In this document: in pieces, positions 1 through 10,090 of the stretch | How the letters are laid out: the number at the start of each line of letters is the position of its first letter | How positions within the stretch are numbered: position 1 is the stretch's first letter | Assembly (NCBI GenBank): GCA_003049485.1 | Contig: PYST01000051.1 | Span: 62,001 to 126,000 of the forward strand | Origin: Ophioceras dolichostomum | Taxonomy: Eukaryota > Ascomycota > Sordariomycetes > Magnaporthales > Ophioceraceae | Length of the DNA stretch: 64,000 nt | Direction: 5' to 3' | Made by a program: the position numbers and the translations under genes | The notes under the pieces: model-generated | The model's input: only the letters and a program-made list of their open reading frames with translations | Told to the model about the DNA's origin: nothing | The model's database searches: none

Positions 1-133
1 CACCTAGTTAGCCCTCACGGAGGTGAAATAGATATTATGGTTGCATGTATAGCACGCGTGTGTTTAGTGTATATGGGTGTGTGTGAGTGTGTGGGTTGGG
101 GGTGGAGAGTTGAGGAGTGCCAGTCGCCCGACA

Positions 134-2809
134 TCAGTTGAGACCGAATATGGACATGAAGGTGCGTGTCTTCGGCTGCGGCTTCGGCTGCGGCTTCGGC
201 TGTTGCGACGCCATCCTGCTGGCGACGCTCCACCGGACCGGAGGGGTGCTTGACCTCTGCGCTCTCCCCCAAGGCGACAACGGGTGTGGCTCTACAGACC
301 ACGACGACCACGGTATCACGAGAGGAGACCACCTCGCGTCCTCCACGGGAAGATAGTCGCAGTCGGAGAGGGCCACATGTGGCGGCGGGGCCAGCAGGCT
401 GGGCAAGTTGGGGGAGGAGGCAAAGCTCAAGGGCAGGGGCGAGGAAGGGGGAGAGGGAGTGAGAGTGTGGCGAGACGAAGAGGGAGTGTAGCAAGACGAA
501 GAGGGAGTGTAGACGGTCGAGTCGTCAAGATCGCTAAGATCGCTCGCACAACTATCTTGAGAGCGCGAGGCAGGCCGGGTTTCGGGAGAGGTTGTTGTGC
601 ATCGACTCACCTCCTTCATCTGCTGGACCTTGCCGCGGAGCTTGTCGACCTTGTCGGCATGTTTGCGAGTGAGCTCATCGTTCGCGGCCGAGTTCATGCC
701 GACAGTGACCTGTTCGACCTCGGCGGGTGGAGCGACGTCGGTGGCGGCGCCCCTGGCAGCGGCGGCCTCGGCGGCCTCCAGTTCCTTCCGCAGATGCTCG
801 CGGGAGACAAGCGCCTCGATCAGCTGGGTCTTCTGCTCGGAGCTGTCTAGCTGCAAGGCCTCGTGGGCCTTGCGCAGGCTGACGAGCTCGTCCCGCAGTG
901 ACGCCGAAATGAGCTGGTCGGTCTTCTTGAGCTCCTGCAGGGCGTCGTTCGATCCAGTGGTCGCGACCTTGTCTGCGAAGGCAGAAGCAGATAAAGGGTT
1001 AGAAGGGTTCAGGCTACCGCGGTAGGTCGGATGGTAGAGCAACATACAGTCTGTCCTGAGGGCTAGCAGCTCGCGTTTGGCGTCGTTGCAATCGGCTTCG
1101 AAATGGCGCGACCGCTCCCTCTCGCGGGCCAGGTCGGCGTCGCGCTGCTGGACCATCTTGTGCAGGTCGAGGTATGCTTGGCTCCTATAGTAGTCTGGTG
1201 TGAGTGTCTGTAGCTTTCCGATAGTGAGGGCCTTGTCAACAAACTGCACCAACCCTTCGTCTGTGAAGCCGTTCATCGCCACTTGGACCTGTTCCTCCGA
1301 GATGGCGAGCCGGTCCCTCGTCTCGTGGAGCTTTTTCGTTAGGCGGTCCTCATTCCGCTTGGACAACTCCAGGTCGGCGCGGAGGTGCTCGTTGGCCGAC
1401 GCCGAGCCCACGTTCTCGCGCAGCAGCGCGTTCTCCGCCTTGAGCTTGTTAAGCTCGATCCGCAGTGCGATGGTGGCGTCGTCCGCGCCGGGGCTGCGGA
1501 GGCCAGCCGAGTCTGGGTCTCGGGATTCCGGACTCGGCGACCGCCGGACAAGACCGTTTGAGTTGATTTGCTCGCGCAGCTCTACGATCAACTTTTCGTC
1601 GCAGGACTTCTGGGCAAGTACGCGCTCTAGTTCCTGCGACTTGGTAGCGAGCAACTCCTGCATGCCGTTCTTCTGCTCGCGCAATTCGTTCAGAGAAAGC
1701 TCGGTCTCCTGCTGTAGGCGACGGTACGAGACTATCGTGCTGGCCTGTGACTCGAGCTGACTCCGGTGCTTTTCGAGGCTGGCCACATCCTTGCGGGCCT
1801 CCTCTAGCTCATATTGTACATTCTTCAGGTCTTTCTCGATGCCCTGTTGGCTTTCAAGTTTCTGCTTGTAGCGTTCGGCGGCGTTGGCCTTTTTCGAGAG
1901 CTCGCTGTTGGAGTGCCGCAGCTCGCTGACCTCGTCGCGCAGCGCCGTGGTCTGTTCTGCGAGCTGCGACAGCTGCGCGTTCTCGGACGTGAGTCGCAGC
2001 TTGGCCAGCCGATCTTCCTCAATCTGGTGCTCCTGCTGTTGGATGAGGTCTTCCAACTCGCGCGCTCTGTCCTCCAGTCTCTTAATGATGGCGTCGTGAT
2101 TGCCCGAGTGTAGCTTGCGTGCCTCCTCCACCTCGGCCCGGAACCGGGCGTCGGCCTCCTTGAGCTCCTCGTTGGCCTCTTGGAGGCGTTCCAACCGTGT
2201 AAGCAGGTCAGCATTCTGCTTCATCAATGAGTCTATCTGCACACGGTGCGTTGCCCGCTCCTCCTCCAGCTCAAGATCGTGGTCTCGCAGGCCGCGCCCT
2301 CCTTCAATGGTGTCGTCGGCCTTGGCAGCCTCGGCTAGCTTGGCCTGTTGTTGTTGCTTTTGCTTGAAAATGCCGGCCAGAAGGCGTTGGTCGGTCTCGA
2401 GAACCTTGGTCTGAATTATGGGTATGTACTTGGACGACTGTGGCCCTGCCATGGCCGCATACAGCAGCACAGCGAGCACCTCACACATCCCATTGTTATC
2501 GGGGGACTCGGCGATTTCCTTCGGTCGATACGAGCGGGCTAGCCAGTCCATCTCCGACTCGCGGTCCCGGCACACATATCTGTCCAAGCTCTTGAATACA
2601 GCCTCGAGATTGCGCTTCCGCTCAAGCCAAGAGGACGCTGCTAGGTTTAGGTCCCCAGGGTTCGGTCGATATTCGGCGTCCATATCCTGGAGGATCTGGG
2701 ACAGTACAACGCCATCGTTGAGGTCTTCGAGCCTTTGCACACGGTTCTCGAGCGGGAAATTATTCACCCAGTTTAAGAGCGCGCCCGGCGCGCCCGGTGA
2801 GAACCGCAT
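134..2809 (-). CDS. hookA: Hook-family dynein adaptor (HookA-like)
   Basis: Fungal Hook proteins link early endosomes to dynein-dynactin for minus-end transport along microtubules. Residues 1-150 carry the N-terminal Hook (calponin-homology-like) domain, with a WVNNFPL stretch near residue 14 and NDGVVLSQILQDMD near residue 31. From about residue 170 to past 600 there is almost continuous heptad-rich coiled coil, typical of the family. A 75-nt intron (973-1047, donor GTATGT, acceptor TTCGCAG on the minus strand) is a multiple of three with no in-frame stop, so an unspliced reading would wrongly keep about 25 residues. A GTGAGT donor at 610 directly after the last coiled-coil sequence (QQMKE) suggests a second intron. 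The given 3' end (Ser/Pro-rich tail ending near IFGLN) is therefore uncertain; the last exon may be shorter or in another frame. The start is the ATG opening the conserved Hook domain. Confidence 0.88.
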   Translation of the reverse strand: MRFSPGAPGALLNWVNNFPLENRVQRLEDLNDGVVLSQILQDMDAEYRPNPGDLNLAASSWLERKRNLEAVFKSLDRYVCRDRESEMDWLARSYRPKEIAESPDNNGMCEVLAVLLYAAMAGPQSSKYIPIIQTKVLETDQRLLAGIFKQKQQQQAKLAEAAKADDTIEGGRGLRDHDLELEEERATHRVQIDSLMKQNADLLTRLERLQEANEELKEADARFRAEVEEARKLHSGNHDAIIKRLEDRARELEDLIQQQEHQIEEDRLAKLRLTSENAQLSQLAEQTTALRDEVSELRHSNSELSKKANAAERYKQKLESQQGIEKDLKNVQYELEEARKDVASLEKHRSQLESQASTIVSYRRLQQETELSLNELREQKNGMQELLATKSQELERVLAQKSCDEKLIVELREQINSNGLVRRSPSPESRDPDSAGLRSPGADDATIALRIELNKLKAENALLRENVGSASANEHLRADLELSKRNEDRLTKKLHETRDRLAISEEQVQVAMNGFTDEGLVQFVDKALTIGKLQTLTPDYYRSQAYLDLHKMVQQRDADLARERERSRHFEADCNDAKRELLALRTDCMLLYHPTYRGSLNPSNPLSASAFADKVATTGSNDALQELKKTDQLISASLRDELVSLRKAHEALQLDSSEQKTQLIEALVSREHLRKELEAAEAAAARGAATDVAPPAEVEQVTVGMNSAANDELTRKHADKVDKLRGKVQQMKEVSRCTTTSPETRPASRSQDSCASDLSDLDDSTVYTPSSSCYTPSSSRHTLTPSPPSSPLPLSFASSPNLPSLLAPPPHVALSDCDYLPVEDARWSPLVIPWSSWSVEPHPLSPWGRAQRSSTPPVRWSVASRMASQQPKPQPKPQPKTRTFMSIFGLN
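170..202. repeat. 12-nt tandem repeat in Hook tail
   Basis: About 2.7 copies of a 12-nt unit (ttcggctgcggc). Read on the minus strand it encodes the QPKP repeats near the proposed Hook C terminus, if that frame is used. Confidence 0.8.
473..514. repeat. Tandem duplication, about 21 nt x2
   Basis: The unit agacgaagagggagtgtag occurs twice in tandem. It lies in the stretch that is either the last Hook intron or the Ser/Thr-rich tail (YTPSSS repeated), so it bears on the uncertain 3' gene model. Confidence 0.75.
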
Positions 2810-4174
2810 CGTTCCTCGCGTAGGAATCGGTAACTTTCGTTCTGGTGGTTGGGGAGAAAGGGAGGGGTTTGGCTACTGCCAGGGCCCAGTTGAGCCCCAA
2901 GACAGGTTGGCGAGGGAAGTGATTAACTTGGTAGCCGCAGGCTTCAAGGGTGTTGGTGGTTCGTACCGTGCTGTGACGGATCGCTGGCGTGTCGTCGTGT
3001 TCGTCGTGTTCGTCGTTCGTGGTCGTGAGGCGAGATCGCACGGATGGAACTTGAAAGAACGATTTCGCTGTCACGACTCAAAGCGGGGGAGGTTGAGGTT
3101 GAACGGCGTGTTTTATTACTGACATGCATCAGGCTTTGGTGTTTCATTGTTCAGGACGGCTGCTATTTTGTCCATCAGACACTTGCGGCTGGTCGAGAAA
3201 GGCATTGTTCAAAGCCATTGATAAAAAAGACGACTCGGGAGCTCTGGCCCACCAGCATCCCGCTATGATCCCGCCTGCATCAGGGGTGGATCGTGGCGGC
3301 GGCTTGAGGGTGGGGTGCATTAGCAGGGGTTGCGCATCGCCAAATTTCCAGCAGGTACCAACTGGAAGGGAATAATAGCCGGATCACAGAGCCTGTCAAA
3401 GGATTGAGGTCAAAGAATCTCGACGCCACCAACTTCTGTTCAAATCAATTTCACAGCTTGACTTTGTTTATACCACGTACACAAAGCTGGAACAAACAAA
3501 GGTCTTTTGTTTGGATGCTTGCCTGGGCTCGTCCAGCGTTCTGATTTTCGTCAGTCCTATCGTAGGGATAGTATTCGGCGCATTCAGCGAACACTTCCCT
3601 CCCAGCACACTGTAAGCCGTACGATGCAGGCGTTTCACCATGTTTGTGGTGTGCGTGGTGTGACGCTTCCCTCGCCCACGAGTCCTCAGTCCTCGACAGG
3701 CTTCCCCATTCCATCCCCTCCATTCACAGCCGAAATTACCAAGGCCGATTGTCAAGAGCCACAGAGGGGAGCCAGCGTCCACCCCACCGCAAATGGCACC
3801 TACCCCTCGAGTTTTCGACCGCCTTCTTAGGGGGCTCGACACTCACGATAGCCACAAGGGATGACAGTCATCTAAGTGAAGTGTCTGTGCGGTCCCTTCT
3901 TGCGATGTGATTTCCGAAGAGGCGGAGGCGCAGGACATGCTACCCGGAGGTCTTTGCATCAGCCGGCGCCGGCGGTTGGCGCCGAGTCCGCATCAGGGAA
4001 TTATGTGCATGGCGTCAGGAATGAGAGGAACGCAGTCAAACAGGCCAAGTAGCAGTGGGGTTGGCGGCAGGTATCGTGCTGCATGTATATATGAGACGGC
4101 TTGATGATGGCCCAAGGAGCCTCGCTTTGGGTGTAGGAATCTCTTTGTGGAAGCAAAGGAGAGTGTGAAATCTG
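2810..4174. other. Intergenic region
   Basis: This is the upstream region of the Hook gene on its left side. I see no convincing coding potential, only short overlapping frames without codon-use support. A TATA-like stretch, tgtatatatgag, lies near 4085-4096, about 80-90 nt before the small doubtful frame at 4175. Confidence 0.5.
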
Positions 4175-4447
4175 TTGTATACAATGGAGATAAGTCTACG
4201 GAGTGTGTCGATGCAAAGCCAACCAGCGATAGACTACGAAAACGCTCCTGTTCCTCCTCCTCAGTCGGGCAAAATTACATATCCAGCGCCGCCGTTTCCA
4301 ATGCAAAACCATACCCAGATGTCCGTTCAAGCGCCGGCGATCAGCCCGATCGCACCCGATTTCCAGCAAAGTAGCGAGCGACTTCGACCACGGTTGGCCG
4401 ATGACGGCGACGGTGGTGCTGGTGACCCTCCGCCTGCCTGCTTCTAG
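4175..4447 (+). CDS. Doubtful small Pro/Gln-rich protein
   Basis: I do not recognise this 90-residue frame. The translation is rich in Pro, Gln, Ser and Asp (for example VPPPQSGK and YPAPPFPMQ), unlike a random frame in AT/GC-mixed DNA. A TATA-like sequence lies 80-90 nt upstream. There is no signal peptide or membrane segment. Starts are possible at 4175, 4184 and 4211. It ends 40 nt from the tail of the I9 inhibitor gene in tail-to-tail orientation, so it could also be non-coding 3' sequence of that gene. Treat it as a hypothesis. Confidence 0.3.
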   Translation: MYTMEISLRSVSMQSQPAIDYENAPVPPPQSGKITYPAPPFPMQNHTQMSVQAPAISPIAPDFQQSSERLRPRLADDGDGGAGDPPPACF

Positions 4448-4487
4448 CGAATGATACAGTAAGAACCAAAACGACCGTTTGCCAACT

Positions 4488-4867
4488 TTAGGTCGACACG
4501 GAGAGGACCTGATCATCTTCGATCAACGCGGGGTATTCAGTGCCCCATGACTGGACCGTCTCGAGAATCTTCTCGCCTGCCGTCGCGGCGAAACCCCTAG
4601 AGAGAGAAGAGAGTTGAAACGTCAGTCACATGCGCAATTTTGTTTGGAGGAGAGAGAGCTGTTCAGATTGACGGAGTCGGCATACTTGATGAGCGTGTAC
4701 TCGTGGGTGATGACTCCGCCGGCATCGATGATGGCCTTCTTCGCCTGGTCAATGACCGAGTCCGGAGTGTTGTCGGGGTACGAGATGACGACCTGCTTCC
4801 GGATCTCAACCGCAAGGCCGGTGGAGAAGAGCGTCAAGAGCGCAAGGAGGAACGAGAAAGGCCTCAT
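4488..4867 (-). CDS. Secreted peptidase-inhibitor I9 domain protein
   Basis: A 96-residue protein of the inhibitor I9 family, the fold of subtilisin propeptides and yeast Pbi2, which blocks subtilisin-type proteases. There are two exons: 4686-4867 and 4488-4596. The 89-nt intron (4597-4685) has donor GTATGC and acceptor CTCTAG, and the join gives LIKGFAATAGEKIL. Residues 1-19 form a good signal peptide (MRPFSFLLALLTLFSTGLA), which favours the ATG at 4867 over an in-frame ATG at 4900. The I9 fold is visible as a first strand KQVVISYPDN, helix SVIDQAKKAIIDAGG, strand THEYTLIKGF and C-terminal IEDDQVLSVST. Unlike cytosolic Pbi2 it should enter the secretory path. The target protease is not shown by the sequence. 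Confidence 0.87.
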
Positions 4868-5416
4868 GGCTGCGGCGTCGTGAATGCGGCTCTGTGCCAA
4901 AAATGGATCGAGAGGGTACTTTGCAGAGGGCGTCGAAGGCGGGAGTTGATTCTGCTTTCTTGGGGGTCGGTCGTGAGATGCAGTGGTGGGTTGGTGGATT
5001 TGGAAACTGGAATTGGGGGGTCAACGCCACTTTTGTCTTGGGGAAGCGGATGCCTGGAAACAAGAACAGGTGGTGATTCAGTGGTGCCACTCAGCCGGCA
5101 GTCAAATCACGTGATTTTACAGTTTGGGTTCTGTCTTTTGCATGAAGATGGAAACAGCCAACAATCTGAACGATGAAGCTCGCTTTGAAGAATTCCATAG
5201 CTGAAAAGGAGGCAATGCGTTTTTGTCGTTATCTGATGTTATTTATACTGTAAAGCGGTGCTGTTTTGATCCCCCGAATCCACAAGCTAAAGTGGCCCAT
5301 ACAGCTCGTGGGGGCAATGAATAAAGCTTTGGATCTGTCTATCAACTGAGCTTGTAATTCCCAAGGTCAGAGATGGCGCCGCTCAGAAGGCGCTGAGCGG
5401 GCAGACGGGAGCTTTT
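4868..5416. other. Intergenic region
   Basis: Promoter side of the I9 gene, and the 3' side of the following minus-strand gene. A CACGTGA box (tcacgtgatt, 5105-5114) is present. No coding sequence is supported. Confidence 0.5.
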
Positions 5417-6454
5417 TCAGGCTCTAGTGCTGCCAGCGATGCTCTCACGGTCGTTCTCAGTCTCGCCCCAGATGTCCTTACTATCCTGCTCAACCGCCCG
5501 CATTGCGTCCGCCACGTCGCCCAGTTTAGCAACGACGTCTAATACGCCTTGGTTGACCCGATGGAAGTATCGGTCGTTAGCTTCCCGACGCTTCCTAGCA
5601 CGAAGGATATCATCCTCAGTCTCCTCCTCCATCTTCGCCCCTAGGCGTTCAGGGCCAAGGCCAGCGCTTCCAGGCCTGGCACTACCCGCCGCTGCAGTAC
5701 CACCCGCACCCTCCATCTTGCCTGCGGCCGAGTCTCCAGCCATACCGGTAGCATCCTTCGCGCCGGGCATAGTAGTTTTGCCCTCTGTCGCAAGCGTCGT
5801 CTCGATCGCCTCATCAGCCTCGCTGCGAGCCCATGCCTGAGCTAGGGCGATCTGTGCAGCCCTCAGCTCTGCGAGCTTGTGATCGTGGTCTGGTCCGAAG
5901 ACGCGGGTCCCGCCGCTGGCTGACAGCTCGACCTCTTCCAAAGTCGCTTGCATCTCGGCCCACAGCGCATCCGTCCTATCGGTCGCGCGTGTTGACTCTT
6001 GCCGGATTTTCAGCGGTAAGGGAAGCCCACCAAGCCCTGCGGAGCGAAGGGCATTCTGTTGTGCAGCACTGCGCCCGGCATCGAGTTCTGACGAAGCTGA
6101 AGGGGGCTCCGGGTGACGGAGGGAGCTGCTCCGCTGAAGTCCTGGTGCTGGTGTTCCAATTCCAGCAACTGGATGGCCCGGAACCCCGCCGGCGGACACC
6201 GGCAGACCACCTGGCCCCGGAATAGAGACATGTGAAGCGGTCGGTGAGGGATGTAGGAAAAGAGTTGGAGGTGGATCCCTCGCCTTACTCTTGCCTTTTG
6301 ATAGGAGTTGAGACATGTCTACCTGCCAGCGGCCAGCGAAGAGTATGTGGCCGCCTGGTGACCCTGGATCATGACCACCCTCTCTGAAGATCAGATGCGT
6401 CCATTCCTCTGAGAACGAGCCAGGGCGAAATGCGAGTGTCTGGTCACTAGGCAC
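5417..6454 (-). CDS. Unrecognised fungal protein, disordered with helical C terminus
   Basis: A single-exon frame of 345 residues. The N-terminal 130 residues are Pro/Gly/Ser-rich and probably disordered. A charged helical stretch follows (about 160-210: WAEMQATLEEVELSASGG, then HDHKLAELRAAQIALAQAW). After a Gly/Ala-rich linker there is a C-terminal helix (about 285-335: ILRARKRREANDRYFHRVNQGVLDVVAKLGDVADAMRAVEQ) ending near KDIWGE. Two separated helical blocks flanking a low-complexity linker suggest a coiled-coil partner protein. I have a weak impression of a fungal family described only by a DUF number but cannot name it safely. The real start may be the in-frame ATG at about residue 47 (MSQLLSKGK), since the preceding sequence is less protein-like. 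Confidence 0.7.
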   Translation of the reverse strand: MPSDQTLAFRPGSFSEEWTHLIFREGGHDPGSPGGHILFAGRWQVDMSQLLSKGKSKARDPPPTLFLHPSPTASHVSIPGPGGLPVSAGGVPGHPVAGIGTPAPGLQRSSSLRHPEPPSASSELDAGRSAAQQNALRSAGLGGLPLPLKIRQESTRATDRTDALWAEMQATLEEVELSASGGTRVFGPDHDHKLAELRAAQIALAQAWARSEADEAIETTLATEGKTTMPGAKDATGMAGDSAAGKMEGAGGTAAAGSARPGSAGLGPERLGAKMEEETEDDILRARKRREANDRYFHRVNQGVLDVVAKLGDVADAMRAVEQDSKDIWGETENDRESIAGSTRA

Positions 6455-6929
6455 GTAGTACGTGTTGGCGGTTCTAGCGGTGGGCGGGAGCTTTCTGGCA
6501 ACAAATCGAGTTTTTCACGTGATTTTGCTCATGACATTGCCGCTCTCGGGGGAAAAGTGGGTCTAGAAACTTTTTGCCTGAGGCCGAAACATTCTAGGGC
6601 GGAAAACCCTACCGCATTTCGGCTGGCCGTGCTGTGGTCCGACACCCCAGAAAAAAGTGAGAGACCTCAACCTCCGCTGCCTCCAACCCCCCGCAAAGAA
6701 CCCATCAACACCCAGTCGCTGCGATCAACACATAAATCGGTAAGTTCGCCTGCTTGCCTTCTTACGAACCCGTCTCTCGACTTCAAAACTCGATTTCGAC
6801 CCGCCAAGCGGCCCCAATTCTGCGGCATTCTCGCCTATTGCAGCTCCTTGATTGTCCACCACGAATAGAGGCACCAACACAGCACATACACAGACTTGAC
6901 TAACGCTCCGTCGCGGGTTTGCAGCGATC
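6455..6929 (+). promoter_or_regulatory. Rps23 promoter and leader with 5'UTR intron
   Basis: Head-to-head spacer between the 5417-6454 gene and the ribosomal protein gene. A GTAAGT donor at 6740 and a TTTGCAG acceptor ending at 6924 define a probable 185-nt intron in the 5'UTR, ending five bases before the ATG at 6930. Leader introns are common in fungal ribosomal protein genes. A tttcacgtgat box (6513-6523) is also present. Confidence 0.6.
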
Positions 6930-7482
6930 ATGGGTCAAGGAAAGCCGAAAGGTCTCAACGCCGCGCGCAAGCTGCGGAACACCCGGCGTGAGCAGCGCTG
7001 GGCGGATCTCGGATACAAGAAGCGTGCCCTCGGCACGGCCTTCAAGTCATCACCCTTCGGTGGTTCCTCACACGCCAAGGGAATCGTTCTGGAGAAGGTC
7101 GGCGTCGAGGCCAAGCAGCCGAACTCTGCCATTCGGAAGTGCGTGCGTGTGCAGCTCATCAAGAACGGCAAGAAGGTCACCGCTTTCGGTACGAGACACC
7201 ATCCCATATCCCATCCTGATCCGGATTGACATTAGACTACGAACGGCGCGTTGGACACACGACAAGGGAAGTGGGCTGACTCTCTAACGAACAACCTTGA
7301 CAGTCCCCAACGACGGTTGCCTGAACTTCGTGGACGAGAACGACGAGGTCCTCCTGGCTGGTTTCGGTCGCAAGGGCAAGGCGAAGGGTGATATCCCCGG
7401 TGTGCGGTTCAAGGTCGTCAAGGTCTCTGGTGTCGGTCTGCTCGCCTTGTGGAAGGAGAAGAAGGAGAAGCCCAGGTCTTGA
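6930..7482 (+). CDS. rps23: 40S ribosomal protein uS12 (Rps23)
   Basis: The universally conserved decoding-centre protein of the small ribosomal subunit, 145 residues. Exons are 6930-7188 and 7304-7482. The 115-nt intron (donor GTACGA, branch-like ctaac near 7284, acceptor TTGACAG) splits the codon in TAFVPNDG. The start MGQGKPKGLNAARKLR, the conserved loop KQPNSAIRK (residues 62-70, with the Pro hydroxylated in eukaryotic homologues), and the C-terminal GVRFKVVKVSGVGLLALWKEKKEKPRS are all present. Length and sequence match the family throughout. Strong expression is expected. Confidence 0.97.
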
Positions 7483-7927
7483 GCGTGGAAGGACTGTACG
7501 ACGGGGGTTTCCGGAAAAATAACTACTAAAGGGTCATCGGTTTGGCACGCGGAGTCTGCTTTGCTTGTTTGCATTTCTCAACTTCATACAACCGGGGCGG
7601 CCGGGTTACGGCATCGCGAAACTCGATTTTTCGCTTTGGTAGCCATGATGATGATCAATGAATAGAAAGGTCATCGTAAACCGCCTGATTGCAAAGATCT
7701 TTTGGTTCATCTATCTGTCACTTTTGGGAACTCTCCGGCTTCCCACAACATCCGTGATGGCCGGCTATTAAGATCTTCCTTTGGATTCTGCTCCCATCGA
7801 ACACGCCCAGAGCTACCGATCTTGTGTCTAGCGGGTGTTTGGCCCTTGTTCTCTAATTTCTTCTACCTTTATGTTGACCTAGTGTCCATTCCTACTACAT
7901 ATCGTACACATGGAGGATTACGGGTGG
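7483..7927. terminator. Convergent 3' spacer, rps23 / coq2
   Basis: The two genes end toward each other here. The stretch is AT-rich with T-runs typical of fungal 3'UTR and polyadenylation sites. No further gene is visible. Confidence 0.4.
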
Positions 7928-9217
7928 TCAGGTGCCTTCCGCGGCATCCTCCTCTCGCTTTGGCTCCTGCACATATCTCAAAGCATAGTCGGCAGCCAGC
8001 CCAGCACTGATAACCCCTCCGGTGATCCAACACCCATTAACAAACCACCACCAGCAGTCCTTGACGCTCTTCAGATTCACCCGTCTGATCATAACGCCAA
8101 GAGTAACCATGGCTCCGCCACAGCTTCCGATGAAGAAGGCAGGTCCAGCACCGGCAGCGACGCCAGCTCCGGCGAGGAGAGCGATCTGAACCGCAGCCAA
8201 CCCGGTCAAGACCTGCTTTGTCTGGGCATCATGCTTCAGCGCAATGCTCTTGATGCCTGCCTTGGCGTCGTCCTTGATGTCCATGTGGGCATAAATCATG
8301 TCGTAGAGCACGGTCCAAGCCACATTTGAGGTATACAGGAGAGAGGCAGCCGTCAGGGCGGCGCCATTCGACAGCAGGTCCACCCCCAGCGCCGGGAAGC
8401 CCATCATGGCGCCCCAGGAGAAGGTCAAGCCGAGGACGAACTGCGGGTAGTACGTGATCCGCTTGGCGAAAGGGTACGACGCCACGAAGATGAGGCTCGG
8501 GATGCCGTAGAACAGGCAGGACGTGGGGAACTGCAGCAGGATGCCCAGCCCGGCGAGGAGCTGGAAGCCTGTATACACAAGCCCCTTCAAGGGAGTGATG
8601 GCACCGCGAGCTATGGGGCGGTGTCGTGTGCGGGTGACGTGGGGGTCCAGGTTCCGGTCCCAAAGATCGTTGATCGAACAACCGGCGCCACGCATGATCA
8701 AAGCCCCCGCGAAGAAGAGAACACCGGTACCGACGACAGTCCCGGGGCTAGTCATGGGAGTAGCCATTGGTGCTGCCATGAGTGTGGAGAAGAGGCATGG
8801 GAAGAAGAGGTAGTAGGTGCCAGTGGGCTTGTCGATTCGGATGAGCTCGGCGTAAGGCACCCACGACGATGGCAGTCGCGATAGAATCCCAGAACGAGGC
8901 GCAGCATATGCTGGAGGTCCTTCTGTAGGTGTTGCTGTGGTTCCAAGTTGGCTAGTCTCTCCCAAGAAACCATGTGCTGTCGGTAGAACCGGGGTGAGGC
9001 GCTTCTGAGAGTCATGGTAGGCGACTTTTTGTGATGGCCACGAACTGACTCGGAATAGAGGGGCAACCGTGGAAGGCCGTAGAGCAGACCTGGCCGGTGC
9101 CTCAGTCAAGAACACGGGAACTTTAGACCATGAATGTGGCGTACAGCCCAGTCGCCGTGGGAGAAGTGTCGACGCCATCTTCCTTCGTGTGATGGCTCTC
9201 CAGCTTACACATACCAA
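7928..9217 (-). CDS. coq2: 4-hydroxybenzoate polyprenyltransferase, mitochondrial
   Basis: An integral inner-membrane UbiA-family enzyme that joins the polyprenyl chain to 4-hydroxybenzoate in ubiquinone synthesis. It is a single exon, 429 residues from 9217; an in-frame ATG at 9178 (MASTLLPRRLGC) is the better start because an Arg-rich, acid-free presequence follows. The first Asp motif NDLWDRNLD lies at residues 183-191 and the second, YDMIYAHMDIKDDAKAGIKS, at about 305-324; both bind prenyl diphosphate through Mg2+. DKPTGTYYLFFPC at 129-141 is the usual entry to helix 1. Eight to nine hydrophobic segments follow between 135 and 415. The C-terminal tail (EPKREEDAAEGT) is charged. Confidence 0.95.
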   Translation of the reverse strand: MVCVSWRAITRRKMASTLLPRRLGCTPHSWSKVPVFLTEAPARSALRPSTVAPLFRVSSWPSQKVAYHDSQKRLTPVLPTAHGFLGETSQLGTTATPTEGPPAYAAPRSGILSRLPSSWVPYAELIRIDKPTGTYYLFFPCLFSTLMAAPMATPMTSPGTVVGTGVLFFAGALIMRGAGCSINDLWDRNLDPHVTRTRHRPIARGAITPLKGLVYTGFQLLAGLGILLQFPTSCLFYGIPSLIFVASYPFAKRITYYPQFVLGLTFSWGAMMGFPALGVDLLSNGAALTAASLLYTSNVAWTVLYDMIYAHMDIKDDAKAGIKSIALKHDAQTKQVLTGLAAVQIALLAGAGVAAGAGPAFFIGSCGGAMVTLGVMIRRVNLKSVKDCWWWFVNGCWITGGVISAGLAADYALRYVQEPKREEDAAEGT

Positions 9218-10090
9218 TGAAAGTGTTAGAAGGTAACGCGTGCGTGATGCAAGTGCAAATGTCGTAAGTGAGAGTTTTTGGCCCGTTTCGCCCGAGGAAT
9301 TGCCGAGCTTCAGCTATCCAGATCGGGTATAGACTTGCTGAGATTTCTATCTTGCACCAACCGCGCCCCCCCCCCGGTTAGGCTCTTAATCCCTTAGTGA
9401 AAAGTCTAAAGATTTGTCTCCACAATGACTTCAGCAGGCATGGCCAACCTTGGGTTAATCTTGCTCGCACCCTTCGAGGAAGTGGTGCCAAGGGAAAGGT
9501 GGTGTCCGAAGGTGCAGTTGCTGCAGCGGACGACAAGTCCTCCATCATGGCCACAGTCGCGAAAGCCGTGACGACCGAGGGGGAGAGGGCCCTGCAGAAG
9601 ATTTGCAAGCTTGTCTAAGGGGTAGGCGAGGGCGCATATCTCTACCACTGGCACGGTCAGGATGGTCACCGCGATGGCGGAGGAAAATATCGGCCGCACA
9701 GGTAGCAGGAGTGTAAAAGTGCGATCCATTGCAAGATTGATCAAAAATCTACCGGGATTCAAAAGGACAGGCTTGGGAAATGCTTCAATTGCGTGGAAGG
9801 TGAACAGTGGACTGTGGTGAGTTTTATCTGATTTGTCTGGGAAAGCGTGATTGTTGATAACTGTTGTGATCCACAATAAAGGTGCGATCCGTCGAGCTAG
9901 TTATAAAGCAGATCATCGATCCATGCCAAGACAACGCAACTGCGACAACGACGGGGGGATGGCCTGCGGTCAGAGTCATGTTGGGGCTTGGGACACTAAA
10001 AGTAAGCTCGATGCGGTAGGTACCTCAATATTTATTCAAACGACTTCTGGGGAAAGTTCCTCCCCAGGATCTCCAACTGCGGTCAGCCCC
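9218..10090. other. Intergenic region with one doubtful minus-strand frame
   Basis: COQ2 promoter side. A minus-strand frame (ATG near 9729, stop at 9406, about 107 residues) begins with a hydrophobic segment (TLLLPVRPIFSSAIAVTILTVPVVEICALAY), but the rest looks random, and a better-looking Ala/Ser-rich reading continues in another frame. This could be a broken small membrane protein or chance. A C-run lies at 9367-9374. I do not call a gene. Confidence 0.35.

Noticed and set aside
9406..9729. Possible small membrane protein on the minus strand
   Set aside because: Only the first 35 residues look like a membrane segment; the remainder is not protein-like in that frame, so I could not choose a model.
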